From Actinomycetota bacterium (GTDB lineage: Bacteria > Actinomycetota > Acidimicrobiia > IMCC26256 > PALSA-555): a stretch of DNA of 38,466 nt. The position numbers and the translations under genes are program-made. The notes under the pieces are model-generated. The model saw only the letters and a program-made list of their open reading frames with translations. It had not been told where the DNA came from and did no database searches. The DNA is taken from NCBI GenBank assembly GCA_003140175.1, contig PLJD01000127.1:11994-50459 (forward strand), in the 5' to 3' direction. Positions 14,280 through 22,644 of the stretch are shown one piece after another; positions within the stretch are counted from its first letter, which is position 1, and each line of letters starts with the position of its first letter.

Positions 14280-16046
14280 GTGGCCAAGATCCTGATCGCG
14301 AACCGGGGGGAGATCGCGCTCCGCGTCATGCGGACCTGCCGCGAACTCGACCTCCCGACGGTCGCGGTGTACTCCGACGTCGACCGCGACGCGGCCCACG
14401 TCCGCTACGCCGACGAGGCATACGGGCTCGGCGGCCAGACCCCGGCCGAGAGCTACCTCAACACCGACCGGATCGTCGAGGTGATCGAGCGCAGCGGCGC
14501 CGACACGGTGCATCCGGGGTACGGCTTCTTCGCCGAGAACGCCGACTTCGCCCGCACCGTCACGGCCGCCGGCGTCACCTGGGTCGGCCCGCCGCCCGAG
14601 GCGATCGAGATCATGGGCGACAAGATCTCGTCTCGCAAGGCCGCCATCGCGGCGGGCGTCGACTCGGTGCCGGGCACGACCCGCCCCATCGAGAGCGTCG
14701 ACGAGATCGTCGCCTTCGGCGACGAGCACGGCTGGCCAGTCGCGATCAAGGCCGCGTACGGCGGCGGCGGCAAGGGCTTGCGCGTCGCGCGCGACGCCGA
14801 CGGGGCCGGCGAGGCCTTCGAGTCGGCCACTCGGGAGGCGACCGCCTACTTCGGGCGGCCCGAGGCATACCTCGAGCGGTATCTCACCCGGCCTCGCCAC
14901 ATCGAGATCCAGGTGTTCTGCGACACCCACGGCCACGCGGTCTGGCTCGGCGAGCGCGACTGCTCGACGCAGCGACGCCACCAGAAGCTCATCGAGGAGA
15001 CACCCGCGGCCGGCCTTGACGACGCCACCCGCGCCGCGATGGGCGAAGCCGCGGTCAAGGTCGCCCGGGGGTGCGGCTACGTCAACGCGGGGACCGCCGA
15101 GATGCTCTACGAGGACGGCAATTTCTGGTTCCTCGAGATGAACACCCGCCTCCAAGTCGAGCACTGCGTGACCGAGATGGTCACGAGCCTCGATCTCGTG
15201 GCTGAGCAATTCCGCGTCGCGGCGGGCGAGCCCCTCTCGTTCGACCAGGCCTCGATCCAGCGGCGCGGCCACTCGATCGAGTGCCGGATCAACGCCGAGG
15301 ACCCGTCCCGGGGCTTCTTGCCGTCACCGGGCACGATCACCGGGCTGCGGCTCCCGGGCGGACCGGGGGTCCGCTGGGACGGCGGCTACGAGGCCGGCGA
15401 CACCATCTCGCAGTACTACGACAACCTGGTCGGCAAGCTCGTGGTGTGGGCCGACAGCCGCGACCACGCCCGACATCGCATGCTGCGCGCATTGCGGGAG
15501 CTCGACGTCCAAGGCGTCCACACCACGGCGCCGGCCCACCTGGCGCTGCTCGCCCATCCCGACTTCGCCGCCGGCCGCCACTCGACCAAGTGGATCGAGG
15601 AGGAGCTCGATCCGTCGATCCTCGCCGGCGGGGCCGACCTCGAACCCGTCGCCGCCCCCGAGACCGAGTCGCGGGCTGAGCTGGTGGAGCGCACCGTGCC
15701 AGTCGAGGTGAACGGCAAGCGGTTCTCGGTGCGACTCTGGCTGCCGGACGCGCCATCGGAAGCGGCGGCGACCCCGTCCACGCGGCGCGCCGCTCGCCCG
15801 AGAAGCCCGGGCGCGAGCGCGGGAGGCGCCGGGAACGGCACGATCGCCGCGCCGATGCAGGGCACGATCGTGAAGATCCTGGTGGGTGAGGGCGACACCG
15901 TCGAATCCGGCGAGGCGATCCTCGTGCTCGAGGCCATGAAGATGGAGAACCATCTCCACGCCGAGGTGGGCGGGACCGTCAAGGAGATCCGCGTCCAGAC
16001 CGGCGACACGGTCGGGACCGGCGACGTCTTGGTCGTGATCGGCTGA
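14280..16046 (+). CDS. Acetyl/propionyl-CoA carboxylase alpha chain (biotin carboxylase + BCCP)
   Basis: The 588-residue protein starts AKILIANRGEIALRVMRTC. Biotin carboxylase features follow: HPGYGFFAENADFARTV, the ATP-grasp loop AAYGGGGKGLRVARD, HIEIQVFCDTHGHAVWLGERD, EMNTRLQVEHCVTEM and ECRINAEDPSRGFLPSPG. After a Pro/Arg/Ser-rich linker near residues 495-520 comes a biotinyl domain with EAMKMENH, the biotinylated Lys at about 554. It carboxylates biotin with bicarbonate and ATP; the carboxyltransferase beta chain is not in the window. The start is GTG at 14280 (TTG at 14277 is possible), with GGGGA 9 nt upstream. Acyl-CoA range (acetyl, propionyl, methylcrotonyl) is set by the partner, so is open. 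Confidence 0.94.
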   Translation: MAKILIANRGEIALRVMRTCRELDLPTVAVYSDVDRDAAHVRYADEAYGLGGQTPAESYLNTDRIVEVIERSGADTVHPGYGFFAENADFARTVTAAGVTWVGPPPEAIEIMGDKISSRKAAIAAGVDSVPGTTRPIESVDEIVAFGDEHGWPVAIKAAYGGGGKGLRVARDADGAGEAFESATREATAYFGRPEAYLERYLTRPRHIEIQVFCDTHGHAVWLGERDCSTQRRHQKLIEETPAAGLDDATRAAMGEAAVKVARGCGYVNAGTAEMLYEDGNFWFLEMNTRLQVEHCVTEMVTSLDLVAEQFRVAAGEPLSFDQASIQRRGHSIECRINAEDPSRGFLPSPGTITGLRLPGGPGVRWDGGYEAGDTISQYYDNLVGKLVVWADSRDHARHRMLRALRELDVQGVHTTAPAHLALLAHPDFAAGRHSTKWIEEELDPSILAGGADLEPVAAPETESRAELVERTVPVEVNGKRFSVRLWLPDAPSEAAATPSTRRAARPRSPGASAGGAGNGTIAAPMQGTIVKILVGEGDTVESGEAILVLEAMKMENHLHAEVGGTVKEIRVQTGDTVGTGDVLVVIG

Positions 16047-16060
16047 GCGACCCGCCGGCG

Positions 16061-16855
16061 GTGCCGCTCTTCGGCGTCGACGCCTTCACCGCGTCAGCGT
16101 TCGGTGGAAACCCGGCGGCGGTCTGTCTGCTGGACGGGGACACCTGGCCCGACGATCAGTGGTGCGGCGCGGTCGCCGCGGAGCTCAATCTCTCCGAGAC
16201 CGCGTTCGTGCTCCCCGGCGGCGACGGATTCGGGTTGCGGTGGTTCACGCCGACGGTCGAGGTCGAGCTCTGCGGGCACGCCACCCTCGCCAGCGCCCAC
16301 GTGCTGTGGACCACGGGGCGACTCACGGCCGACGCGCCCGCCCGTTTCCACACCCGCAGCGGCGCGCTGGGCGCGACCCGCGCCGGCGAGCACGTCGTGC
16401 TCGACCTCCCCGCGCTAGCCCCGGTGCGCTGCGCGGCTCCTCCCGGCCTGGAGGCCGCGCTCGGCGTGCCGGTCCGCGCCGCGGCGCACAACGCCCACCA
16501 CCTGCTCGTCGAGGTCGACACGGCGGCGACCGTCCGGGACCTGACACCCGATCTCGGCGCGATCGCCCGCCTCGACGTGACCGGGGTGTGCGTCACCGCG
16601 CCCGGCGACCGGACCGGTGTCGACTTCGTGTCCCGCTTTTTCGCGCCCCGGGTCGGCATCCCCGAGGATCCCGTCACCGGCTCCGCCCACTGCGCGCTCG
16701 GGCCCTGGTGGGCGCCGCGCCTGGGCCGCGACCAGCTCGTCGGTGAACAGCTCTCACGCCGCGGCGGCCTCGTCCACGTCCGCCTGGATGGTGACCGGAT
16801 CCAGGTCGCGGGCCAGGCGGTGACGGTCTGGCGCGGCGAGCTGCTCCGACCCTGA
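16061..16855 (+). CDS. PhzF-family isomerase/epimerase-like protein
   Basis: The 264-residue protein has PhzF hallmarks: FGVDAFTASAFGGNPAAVCL at the start, the catalytic Glu at residue 46 in ELNLSETAFV, RWFTPTVEVELCGHATLA, and GIPEDPVTGSAHCALGPWW in the C-terminal half. PhzF isomerises dihydro-3-hydroxyanthranilate in phenazine synthesis, but most family members have unknown small-molecule roles, and no phenazine genes are nearby. GTG start 14 bp after the carboxylase gene, so probably in the same transcript. It is a little shorter than the usual 280-300 residues. The gene converges on lpdA, and both stop codons lie in one hairpin. Confidence 0.87.
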   Translation: MPLFGVDAFTASAFGGNPAAVCLLDGDTWPDDQWCGAVAAELNLSETAFVLPGGDGFGLRWFTPTVEVELCGHATLASAHVLWTTGRLTADAPARFHTRSGALGATRAGEHVVLDLPALAPVRCAAPPGLEAALGVPVRAAAHNAHHLLVEVDTAATVRDLTPDLGAIARLDVTGVCVTAPGDRTGVDFVSRFFAPRVGIPEDPVTGSAHCALGPWWAPRLGRDQLVGEQLSRRGGLVHVRLDGDRIQVAGQAVTVWRGELLRP

Positions 16856-16870
16856 CGCGCCCGCGTCAGG
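16851..16870. terminator. Hairpin containing both convergent stop codons (PhzF-like / LpdA-like)
   Basis: CCTGACGCG (16851-16859) and CGCGTCAGG (16862-16870) are perfect inverted repeats with a 2-nt centre. The TGA of the PhzF-like gene is in the left arm and the complement of the LpdA-like TGA in the right arm. It is suited to bidirectional termination, although it lacks U-tracts. Confidence 0.45.
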
Positions 16871-18227
16871 AGGCAGCTTCGGCGAGCGACTCCGACAGCG
16901 TCGGATGCACGAGGAGCGCGTCGATGATGTCGGTCACCGTGAGACCGTTCGCCACCGCCACCGCCAGGATGCCGATCAGCTCGGCAGCGTTGCCACCGAC
17001 GATCGACCCGCCGAGCACCACGCCTCGGGCCGGGTCCGAGATGATCTTGACGAACCCGCGCGGGTCCCCCTTGATGAGCGCCTTGGCGTTCGCGCTGAAC
17101 GGGACCTTCGTGACTCGGATCTTGCGGCCCGAAGCGAACGCCTCCGCCTCGGCCAGACCGACGTCGGCGATCTCGGGCTCGGTGAAGATCGCCGATGCGG
17201 CCTTGTCGTAGTCGAGGTGGCGATGCGGGCGGTTGTGGAGGCCCATGAGGTGCTCGGCAATCTTGCGCCCCTGCATGGCCGCCACCGACGAGAGGGGCAG
17301 CCGACCCGAGACGTCCCCGGCGGCGTAGATGTGCGCGACGTTGGCGAGGCAGTTGTGGTTCACCTGGACGTAGCCGTCCTCGTCGACGTCGACGCCGGCC
17401 TCCTCGAGTCCGAGGCCTTCGGAGTTGGGCAGCGACCCGACCGCGAGGACGGCGTGGGAGCCGTTGACCACCCGTCCGTCCTCGCAGGTGACGGTCACCG
17501 CGTCGGCGGCGCGCGTGATCGCGGTGGCCCGGGCGCCCTTCAACAGCGCGACGCCGCGAGCGAGGAACGCCTCCTCGAGCACCGCGGCGACCTCGGCGTC
17601 CTTGATGGGCAGGACCTGCTGGCGCGACACGAGCAGCGTCACCTGCGACCCGAGCGACGCGAACATGTGGGTGAACTCGACGCCGGTGACCCCGGAGCCG
17701 ATCACGATCGCGTGGTCGGGGATCTCGGGCGGCGGGTACGCCTGGCGGGTCGTGAGGACGCGCTCCCCGTCGACCGGCGCGAAGGCAGGCACTCGGGGCC
17801 GCGACCCGGTCGCGATGAGGACGTAGTCGGCGTCGAGCTCCTCCAGACCGTGCTCGGTGTCGGCCACGATGGTGTGGGGATCCTTGAACCGGGCGGTGCC
17901 CATCACAAGCCGCACGCCCTGCGAGCCGAGCAGCGTGCACAGCTGGTCGTGGAGATGCGCCTCGATGTCCTGCACTCGGCGTCGGAGCGCCTCGATGTCC
18001 AGCGTGCCCTGGGCCTTCAGGCCCATCGTGGGCGCCCGGGTCAGCTCGGCGAGCTCGCCGCCAGTCGCGATCAGCGCCTTCGAGGGGATGCAGTCCCACA
18101 GATGCGCGGCGCCGCCGATGACGTCGCGTTCCACGATCGTGACCTCGGCGCCGAGCGACGCGGCGACGGTCGCCGCGGTGTTCCCCGCCGGGCCGCCGCC
18201 GATGATCACCAGTCGCGTCGCGCCCAT
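16866..18227 (-). CDS. lpdA: LpdA-like NAD(P)H flavoprotein of the disulfide reductase superfamily lacking the redox Cys pair
   Basis: The 453-residue protein has the two-dinucleotide-domain layout: FAD motif LVIIGGGPAGNTAATVA, ATGSRPRVPAF, NAD(P) motif IVIGSGVTGVEFTHMFASLG, IYAAGDVSGRLPLSSVA, and a C-terminal dimerisation domain ending DALLVHPTLSESL. Classical dihydrolipoamide dehydrogenases have CxxxxC near residue 41-46; here the sequence is GAAHLWDCIPSK, so only the second Cys (46) remains. M. tuberculosis LpdA (Rv3303c), an NAD(P)H:quinone reductase, similarly lacks the first Cys. A quinone reductase or related oxidoreductase role is therefore likelier than lipoamide chemistry. TAGCCT at 18239-18234 lies 6 nt before the ATG. 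Confidence 0.88.
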   Translation of the reverse strand: MGATRLVIIGGGPAGNTAATVAASLGAEVTIVERDVIGGAAHLWDCIPSKALIATGGELAELTRAPTMGLKAQGTLDIEALRRRVQDIEAHLHDQLCTLLGSQGVRLVMGTARFKDPHTIVADTEHGLEELDADYVLIATGSRPRVPAFAPVDGERVLTTRQAYPPPEIPDHAIVIGSGVTGVEFTHMFASLGSQVTLLVSRQQVLPIKDAEVAAVLEEAFLARGVALLKGARATAITRAADAVTVTCEDGRVVNGSHAVLAVGSLPNSEGLGLEEAGVDVDEDGYVQVNHNCLANVAHIYAAGDVSGRLPLSSVAAMQGRKIAEHLMGLHNRPHRHLDYDKAASAIFTEPEIADVGLAEAEAFASGRKIRVTKVPFSANAKALIKGDPRGFVKIISDPARGVVLGGSIVGGNAAELIGILAVAVANGLTVTDIIDALLVHPTLSESLAEAAS

Positions 18228-18270
18228 GCGGCCAGGCTAGAGGGCGCACCCCGTGAGCCCGCCGTTGGGC

Positions 18271-18284
18271 CCGGTCCGGACCGG
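18271..18284. promoter_or_regulatory. 14-bp perfect palindrome between divergent lpdA-like and galT-like genes
   Basis: CCGGTCCGGACCGG lies almost exactly at the middle of the 89-bp divergent spacer (18228-18316), upstream of both -10-like hexamers. A shared operator is possible, but a GC-only palindrome of this size can occur by chance in this genome. Confidence 0.25.
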
Positions 18285-18316
18285 CCGGCTCCCCGACGCC
18301 CCTACGCTCCGGACGC

Positions 18317-19267
18317 ATGCCTGAGTTGCGCGACGACCCGCTGACCGGCGAGCTGGTGCTGCTCGCACCCAGCCGCGCCGCCCGGCCTCACACCACCGCC
18401 CGCCCCGGTCCGAGCGCCACGGACGCGGGGCCGGCCTCGTGCCCGTTCTGTCCCGGCCACGAGGCGGAGACGCCGCCAGAGGTCGCCCGGGTCGGCGGCG
18501 GCGCACCCGACGGGCCCGGCTGGCGGTTGCGGGCGTTCCCGAACCTGTATCCCATCGTCGGCGGGCCCGACGCCGGCCCCGGGGCGACCGGAGCCCATGA
18601 GGTCGTCGTCTTGTCGCCCGACCACGACCGCGACGTCGCCCGGCTGTCCGAGGGAGCCGCCGGCGAGGTCTTCGAGCTGCTCCGCGCCCGGTCCCGTGCC
18701 CTCGCCGAGGCCGGCCACGCGTACGTGCAAGTGTCGGTGAACCACGGCCGGGCGGCGGGCGCGTCCATCGCGCATCCCCATGCCCAGGTGCTCGCGCTCG
18801 ACTTCGTTCCACCCGCGGTGAGCGCCGCCGTCGCCCGCTTCGCCACCGCCGACACCGACCTCGTCGACGCTGACCAGGCCCGGGCCGAGAACCTGGGCGC
18901 GGTCGTCGTCGCCCACGGCGACACCCGGGCCTGGTGCGCGGCGGCGTCGAGCGGTCCGTTCGAGGTCCGCGTGGCCAGCCGCGCCGCCCGCGCCCGCTTC
19001 GCCGAGACTCGCGACGGTGAGCTGCACGCGGTGGCGGCCACCGTTCGCGACGTGCTCGGCCGCCTCGCTGAGGTTCTCGGGCAACCGGCCTACAACGTCG
19101 TCGTGTACGACGCCCCGACCGCGGGCGGCGAGCCGTACCACTGGTGGGTGCGGGTCGTTCCCCGCCTCCAGGTGCCGGCCGGCTTCGAGCTCGGGACCGG
19201 TCTCCAGGTCGAGACCGTCGACCCTCCGGCCGCCGCAGCGGCGCTGCGGGCGCGCGGGGCCGGCTGA
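18317..19267 (+). CDS. galT: Galactose-1-phosphate uridylyltransferase-like protein (HIT superfamily)
   Basis: The 316-residue protein has a zinc-type CPFC pair (Cys42, Cys45), WRLRAFPNLYPIVGG, and the nucleotidyl-transfer motif AHPHAQVLALDFVP with His153 and His155 (GalT HPH-Q type). GalT moves UMP between UDP-glucose and galactose-1-phosphate through a uridylyl-His intermediate. Sequence alone cannot exclude a related hexose-1-phosphate nucleotidyltransferase or ADP-glucose phosphorylase activity. TACGCT at 18303-18308 lies 8 nt before the ATG. No galK is next to it; the GalE-like gene is 12 kb away. It is a single-gene unit, divergent from lpdA and convergent with a crotonase gene. Confidence 0.85.
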   Translation: MPELRDDPLTGELVLLAPSRAARPHTTARPGPSATDAGPASCPFCPGHEAETPPEVARVGGGAPDGPGWRLRAFPNLYPIVGGPDAGPGATGAHEVVVLSPDHDRDVARLSEGAAGEVFELLRARSRALAEAGHAYVQVSVNHGRAAGASIAHPHAQVLALDFVPPAVSAAVARFATADTDLVDADQARAENLGAVVVAHGDTRAWCAAASSGPFEVRVASRAARARFAETRDGELHAVAATVRDVLGRLAEVLGQPAYNVVVYDAPTAGGEPYHWWVRVVPRLQVPAGFELGTGLQVETVDPPAAAAALRARGAG

Positions 19268-19340
19268 GGGTCAGCCCCCCATCGCGGGAGGGGGTCGACG
19301 AGCGTGATGTCCAGGGCGGGTCTCGGCGCGACGCGGCGCG

Positions 19341-20120
19341 TCAACGACCTTCAAAGGTGGCTCGTCCGGGGCCCTGCTCGAGGAACGAGCGCACCCCGGC
19401 CTGCGCGTCGTCGGTGCGGAACACGTTGACGAACGCGTCGGCCTCCAGCGTCAGTCCGGCGGCGAGCTCGCGGCCGAGCCCGGCGTCGATCGCGTGCTTC
19501 GCCAAGCCCATCGCCACCACCGCGCCCCGCCCGAGGGAGCGCGCCCACTCGAGCGCGGCGGCGTCCACCTCCTCCGCTTCCACGACGCGGTCGACGAGCC
19601 CGATCCGCAGTGCCTCGTCGGCACGGACCTGTCGACCGGTCCACACGAGATCTTTGGCCCGGGCGGGGCCGACGAGGCGCGGGAGACGCTGGGTTCCGCC
19701 CCCGCCGGGGATGATCCCGAGCAGGATCTCGGGCTGGCCCAGACGGGCCGACACCGCGGCGACGCGCAGGTCGCACGCCATGGCGAGCTCGAGGCCACCG
19801 CCGAGCGCGAACCCGCGGATCGCGGCGATCACCGGGCGAGGGATGGCTGCGACGGCGTCGAGGGCGGCGCGAAACCGAGCCCCGATGGCGCGGGCTTCGT
19901 CGGGTCCGGCGAACTCGGTGACGTCGGCGCCGGCCGCGAACACGCGCTCGCCGCCCGCGACGACCACTGCGTGCAGGTCGGCCCGGCCGGCGAGGGACTC
20001 GGCCGCGGCGGCGAGCTCGTTGAGCATGGCGCTGGACAGCGTGTTCATGGGCGGATGATCGAGGCGCAGGATCACGATCCCGTCCGCCTGTTCGTCGACG
20101 AGCAGCTGGGCGGCAGGCAT
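19341..20120 (-). CDS. Enoyl-CoA hydratase (crotonase superfamily), canonical active site
   Basis: The 259-residue protein has the two catalytic Glu contexts of true hydratases: ALGGGLELAMACDLRVA and LGQPEILLGIIPGGGGTQRL, along with the oxyanion-hole segment AAGADVTEFA. It hydrates trans-2-enoyl-CoA in fatty-acid or amino-acid breakdown. The chosen ATG at 20120 gives the normal family length and opening VDEQADGIVILRLDHP. It is downstream of meaB by 11 bp; the TAG stop of meaB forms the first bases of a TAGGCT hexamer (20134-20129), 8 nt before this ATG, so it may have its own promoter. Confidence 0.92.
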   Translation of the reverse strand: MPAAQLLVDEQADGIVILRLDHPPMNTLSSAMLNELAAAAESLAGRADLHAVVVAGGERVFAAGADVTEFAGPDEARAIGARFRAALDAVAAIPRPVIAAIRGFALGGGLELAMACDLRVAAVSARLGQPEILLGIIPGGGGTQRLPRLVGPARAKDLVWTGRQVRADEALRIGLVDRVVEAEEVDAAALEWARSLGRGAVVAMGLAKHAIDAGLGRELAAGLTLEADAFVNVFRTDDAQAGVRSFLEQGPGRATFEGR

Positions 20121-20131
20121 CGGGGTGGAGC

Positions 20132-21073
20132 CTACGAGTCGAGGAGGGCGTCGGCGGCCGCGTGGGGGTCGACGTCCCGGGCGACGACACGTGTCATGAG
20201 GTCGTCGAAGCGCGGCCCGTCGCACACCACCGCGGCGCGCTCGCCGAGGCGCTCGGCGACCAGTGAGCGGATCTCGGTGCGGAGCCGAGCCGCGCGGTGG
20301 AGCGCCAGGCGCCCGTCGGCCTCGACGTACGCCCGGTGCGCACCGATCGCGTCCCAGAGCTCGTCGACGCCGCGGCGCTCGGTGGCGACCGTCTCGACGA
20401 TCGGCGGCTCCCAGTCGCTGGCGCCGGAGAGCTCGAGCATTTGGCGCAGGTCACGCACCGCGTCGTCGAGACCGGGCCAGTCAGCCTTGTTGATCACGAG
20501 CACATCGGCGATTTCGAGCAGGCCGGCCTTGTTGGCCTGCACGGCGTCTCCCCAGCCGGGGTTGAGGACCACGACGGTGGTGTCGGCGGCGCTGGCCACC
20601 TCGACCTCCACCTGGCCGACGCCGACGGTCTCGATGATCACCCACGGCTTGCCGGCCGCGTCGAGGATTCGCACCGCCTGGGGGGTCGCCAGCGCGAGAC
20701 CGCCAAGATGCCCGCGGGTCGCCATCGAGCGGATGAACACGCCGGAGTCGAGGGCGTGGTCCTGCATGCGGATCCGGTCGCCGAGGATGGCGCCGCCGCT
20801 GAACGGGCTCGTCGGGTCGACCGCGAGCACGCCGACCTCGTCGCCGTCGCGGCGGATCCGCCCCACGAGGCGGTCGGTCAGCGTCGACTTCCCGGCCCCG
20901 GGAGGCCCGGTGATTCCGATCGTGTAGGCGCGGCCGGTGTGAGGGTAAAGGTCGGCGAGCGCGGCGGCGGCGGCGGGACCGCCCGCCTCGACGAGCGACA
21001 ACAGCCGAGCGATGGCTCCCCGGTCCCCGGTCCGCGCGCGCTCGACGAGCGCGCCGGGGTCGGCGGCCGCCAC
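20132..21073 (-). CDS. meaB: MeaB/ArgK-type G-protein chaperone of cobalamin-dependent acyl-CoA mutase
   Basis: The 313-residue GTPase has Walker A GITGPPGAGKSTLTDRL (about residues 54-69), VLAVDPTSPFSGGAILGDR, ETVGVGQVEVEVASAADT, the NKAD specificity motif, and a C-terminal helical extension for dimerisation. MeaB loads and protects adenosylcobalamin in methylmalonyl-CoA mutase using GTP. A mutase catalytic chain is encoded 9 kb away at 30049-31680, the likely partner. GTG start at 21073, 1 nt beyond the NifU-like gene's stop, so they are coupled. Some family members carry names such as ArgK, but a kinase role is not supported. Confidence 0.94.
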   Translation of the reverse strand: MAAADPGALVERARTGDRGAIARLLSLVEAGGPAAAAALADLYPHTGRAYTIGITGPPGAGKSTLTDRLVGRIRRDGDEVGVLAVDPTSPFSGGAILGDRIRMQDHALDSGVFIRSMATRGHLGGLALATPQAVRILDAAGKPWVIIETVGVGQVEVEVASAADTTVVVLNPGWGDAVQANKAGLLEIADVLVINKADWPGLDDAVRDLRQMLELSGASDWEPPIVETVATERRGVDELWDAIGAHRAYVEADGRLALHRAARLRTEIRSLVAERLGERAAVVCDGPRFDDLMTRVVARDVDPHAAADALLDS

Positions 21074-21074
21074 G

Positions 21075-21305
21075 TCAGGCGGCGTCGACGGCCTCGACGC
21101 CGCTGACCCCCGGCACGCGGTCCTTGAGGATCCGCTCGACGCCGGCCTTCAGCGTCATCGTCGAGATGGGACAGGTCCCGCACGCGCCGAGCAGCTCGAC
21201 GTGCACGACGCCGGCGTCGTCCAACGATCGGAACACGATGTCGCCGCCGTCGGCTTGCAGCACGGGCCGGATGGCGTCGATCGCTTCGAGGACCTCGGTC
21301 TCCAT
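21075..21305 (-). CDS. NifU C-terminal-domain Fe-S scaffold/carrier protein
   Basis: The 76-residue protein (ATG at 21305; TTG at 21317 would add four residues) consists only of a NifU C-terminal domain: AIDAIRPVLQADGGDIVF and LLGACGTCPISTMTLKAGVE, with the CxxC pair that holds a 4Fe-4S cluster. Such small Nfu proteins carry Fe-S clusters to client enzymes. It lies between murA and meaB, all on the minus strand with tiny gaps, a co-transcription unit with no obvious biochemical theme. No strong Shine-Dalgarno sequence decides between the starts. Confidence 0.9.
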   Translation of the reverse strand: METEVLEAIDAIRPVLQADGGDIVFRSLDDAGVVHVELLGACGTCPISTMTLKAGVERILKDRVPGVSGVEAVDAA

Positions 21306-21322
21306 CACTGCGGGCAACGTCG

Positions 21323-22603
21323 TCAGGCCCCGGGGTCTTCCCGAGTCGGCTCCCGAACCCGGGTCACGTCGGCGCCCAACGCCCGCAGTCGCCCCGGCAG
21401 GTCGGCGTAGCCACGCTCGACGTGGTACGTGTCGACGATCGTCGTGTCGCCGTCGGCAGCCAAGCCGGCCAGGAGCAGCGCGGCGCCGGCCCGCACGTCC
21501 GAGACTCGGACCGGCGCGCCCGAGAGGCGGGGCACGCCCCGCACGACCGCGTGGCGACCCTCGGTGCTGACGTCGGCGCCCATGCGGTTCAGCTCGCCGA
21601 CGAACGCGAACCGGTTGTCGAAGACGTTCTCGGTGACGATGGCGGTCCCGTGCGCGACCGCCATCGTGGCCACCGCGAGCGGCATGAAGTCGGTCGCGAA
21701 GCCGGGGAAGGGCAGGGTCTGGACGTCGACCGACATGAGCGGGTCCACCGCGCGCGCGGCGAGCCCGTCGGGGGTGGCCGTCACGACGACGCCCATCTCG
21801 CCGAGCTTGCGGAGCACGGTCTCGAGATTTGCGGCGGGGACGCCCTCGACGACGATGTCACCGCCGGCGATCGCGCACGCGAACAACAGCGTGCCGGCCT
21901 CGATGCGGTCGCCGACGATCGTGTGGTCGGTCGCGGTGAGGTTCGCGACGCCTTCGATGACCAGCGTCGAGCTTCCGGCGCCCTCGATGCTGGCACCCAT
22001 CTTGGTCAAGAAGGTGCAGAGATCGACGATCTCGGGCTCGCGCGCCGCGTTCTCGACCACGGTCTCGCCTTTGGCCAGCACGGCCGCGGTGAGGACGGTC
22101 TCGGTCGCACCGACGCTCGGGAACTCGAGCACGACGCGGGCGCCGCCGAGCGCGTTGCATCGCGCCTCGATGAACCCATGGCGCACGTCGAGTTCGGCGC
22201 CCATCGCCTCGAGCGCGTCGAAGTGCATGTCGAGCTTGCGGCTCCCGATGTTGTCGCCACCGGGCATCGCGACCCGCGCCCGTCCGTAGCGGGCGAGCAG
22301 CGGGCCGAGGACGTTGATCGAGGCCCGCATGCGACGCACGTGCTCGTAGGGCGCCTCCGGGGTGAGCTCGGCTCCGGCGTCGATGCGGACCTCCTCGCCG
22401 CGGCGTTCGACGCCGGCGCCCATCGCCTCGAGGAGCTCGACCATCACGTCGAGGTCGGCGACGGGGGTCATGTTCCGCAGCGTCGTGACGCCCGGCGCGA
22501 GCAACGAGGCCGCCATCTGCTTGAGCCCGGCGTTCTTGGTCATGCCCGAGACGCGGGTCGTGCCCGAGAGGGGCGCGCCGGACCGCACCACGTAGCGCTC
22601 CAT
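21323..22603 (-). CDS. murA: UDP-N-acetylglucosamine 1-carboxyvinyltransferase with Asp in the fosfomycin-target position
   Basis: The 426-residue enzyme matches MurA in length and motifs: SGMTKNAGLKQMAASLL with the active-site Lys, RRMRASINVLGPLLARYG, PSVGATETVLTAAVLA, LPFPGFATDFMPLA with the catalytic Asp, and VSDVRAGAALLLAGLA. It transfers enolpyruvate from PEP to UDP-GlcNAc, the first committed step of peptidoglycan synthesis. The loop that normally carries Cys115 (E. coli) reads MPGGDNIGSR, with Asp at residue 117; M. tuberculosis MurA has the same replacement, which gives intrinsic fosfomycin insensitivity. A weak start region with hairpins precedes the ATG at 22603. Confidence 0.94.
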   Translation of the reverse strand: MERYVVRSGAPLSGTTRVSGMTKNAGLKQMAASLLAPGVTTLRNMTPVADLDVMVELLEAMGAGVERRGEEVRIDAGAELTPEAPYEHVRRMRASINVLGPLLARYGRARVAMPGGDNIGSRKLDMHFDALEAMGAELDVRHGFIEARCNALGGARVVLEFPSVGATETVLTAAVLAKGETVVENAAREPEIVDLCTFLTKMGASIEGAGSSTLVIEGVANLTATDHTIVGDRIEAGTLLFACAIAGGDIVVEGVPAANLETVLRKLGEMGVVVTATPDGLAARAVDPLMSVDVQTLPFPGFATDFMPLAVATMAVAHGTAIVTENVFDNRFAFVGELNRMGADVSTEGRHAVVRGVPRLSGAPVRVSDVRAGAALLLAGLAADGDTTIVDTYHVERGYADLPGRLRALGADVTRVREPTREDPGA

Positions 22604-22614
22604 GATCGGATGGT

Positions 22615-22644
22615 ATTCCGACGTCGTGTCGGAATCGCCGATTC
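22615..22644 (-). promoter_or_regulatory. Two overlapping inverted repeats before murA
   Basis: ATTCCGAC (22615-22622) and GTCGGAAT (22628-22635) are perfect 8-bp arms around 5 nt. GAATCG (22632-22637) and CGATTC (22639-22644) form a second palindrome sharing four bases with the first, so the two hairpins exclude each other. They fill the 39-nt gap between the crotonase stop and the murA start. The only SD-like bases (GGA) near murA fall in the first hairpin. Operator, attenuator or terminator are all possible. Confidence 0.45.

Noticed and set aside
16156-18318. 720-codon open frame on the minus strand across lpdA and the PhzF-like gene
   Set aside because: It is a shifted-frame shadow: Arg/Pro/Ala-rich, crossing two real genes on opposite strands, with no motif.
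19276-19294. CCCCC/GGGGG hairpin between galT and the crotonase gene
   Set aside because: Only a 5-bp stem with a 9-nt loop; too weak in this composition to call a terminator.
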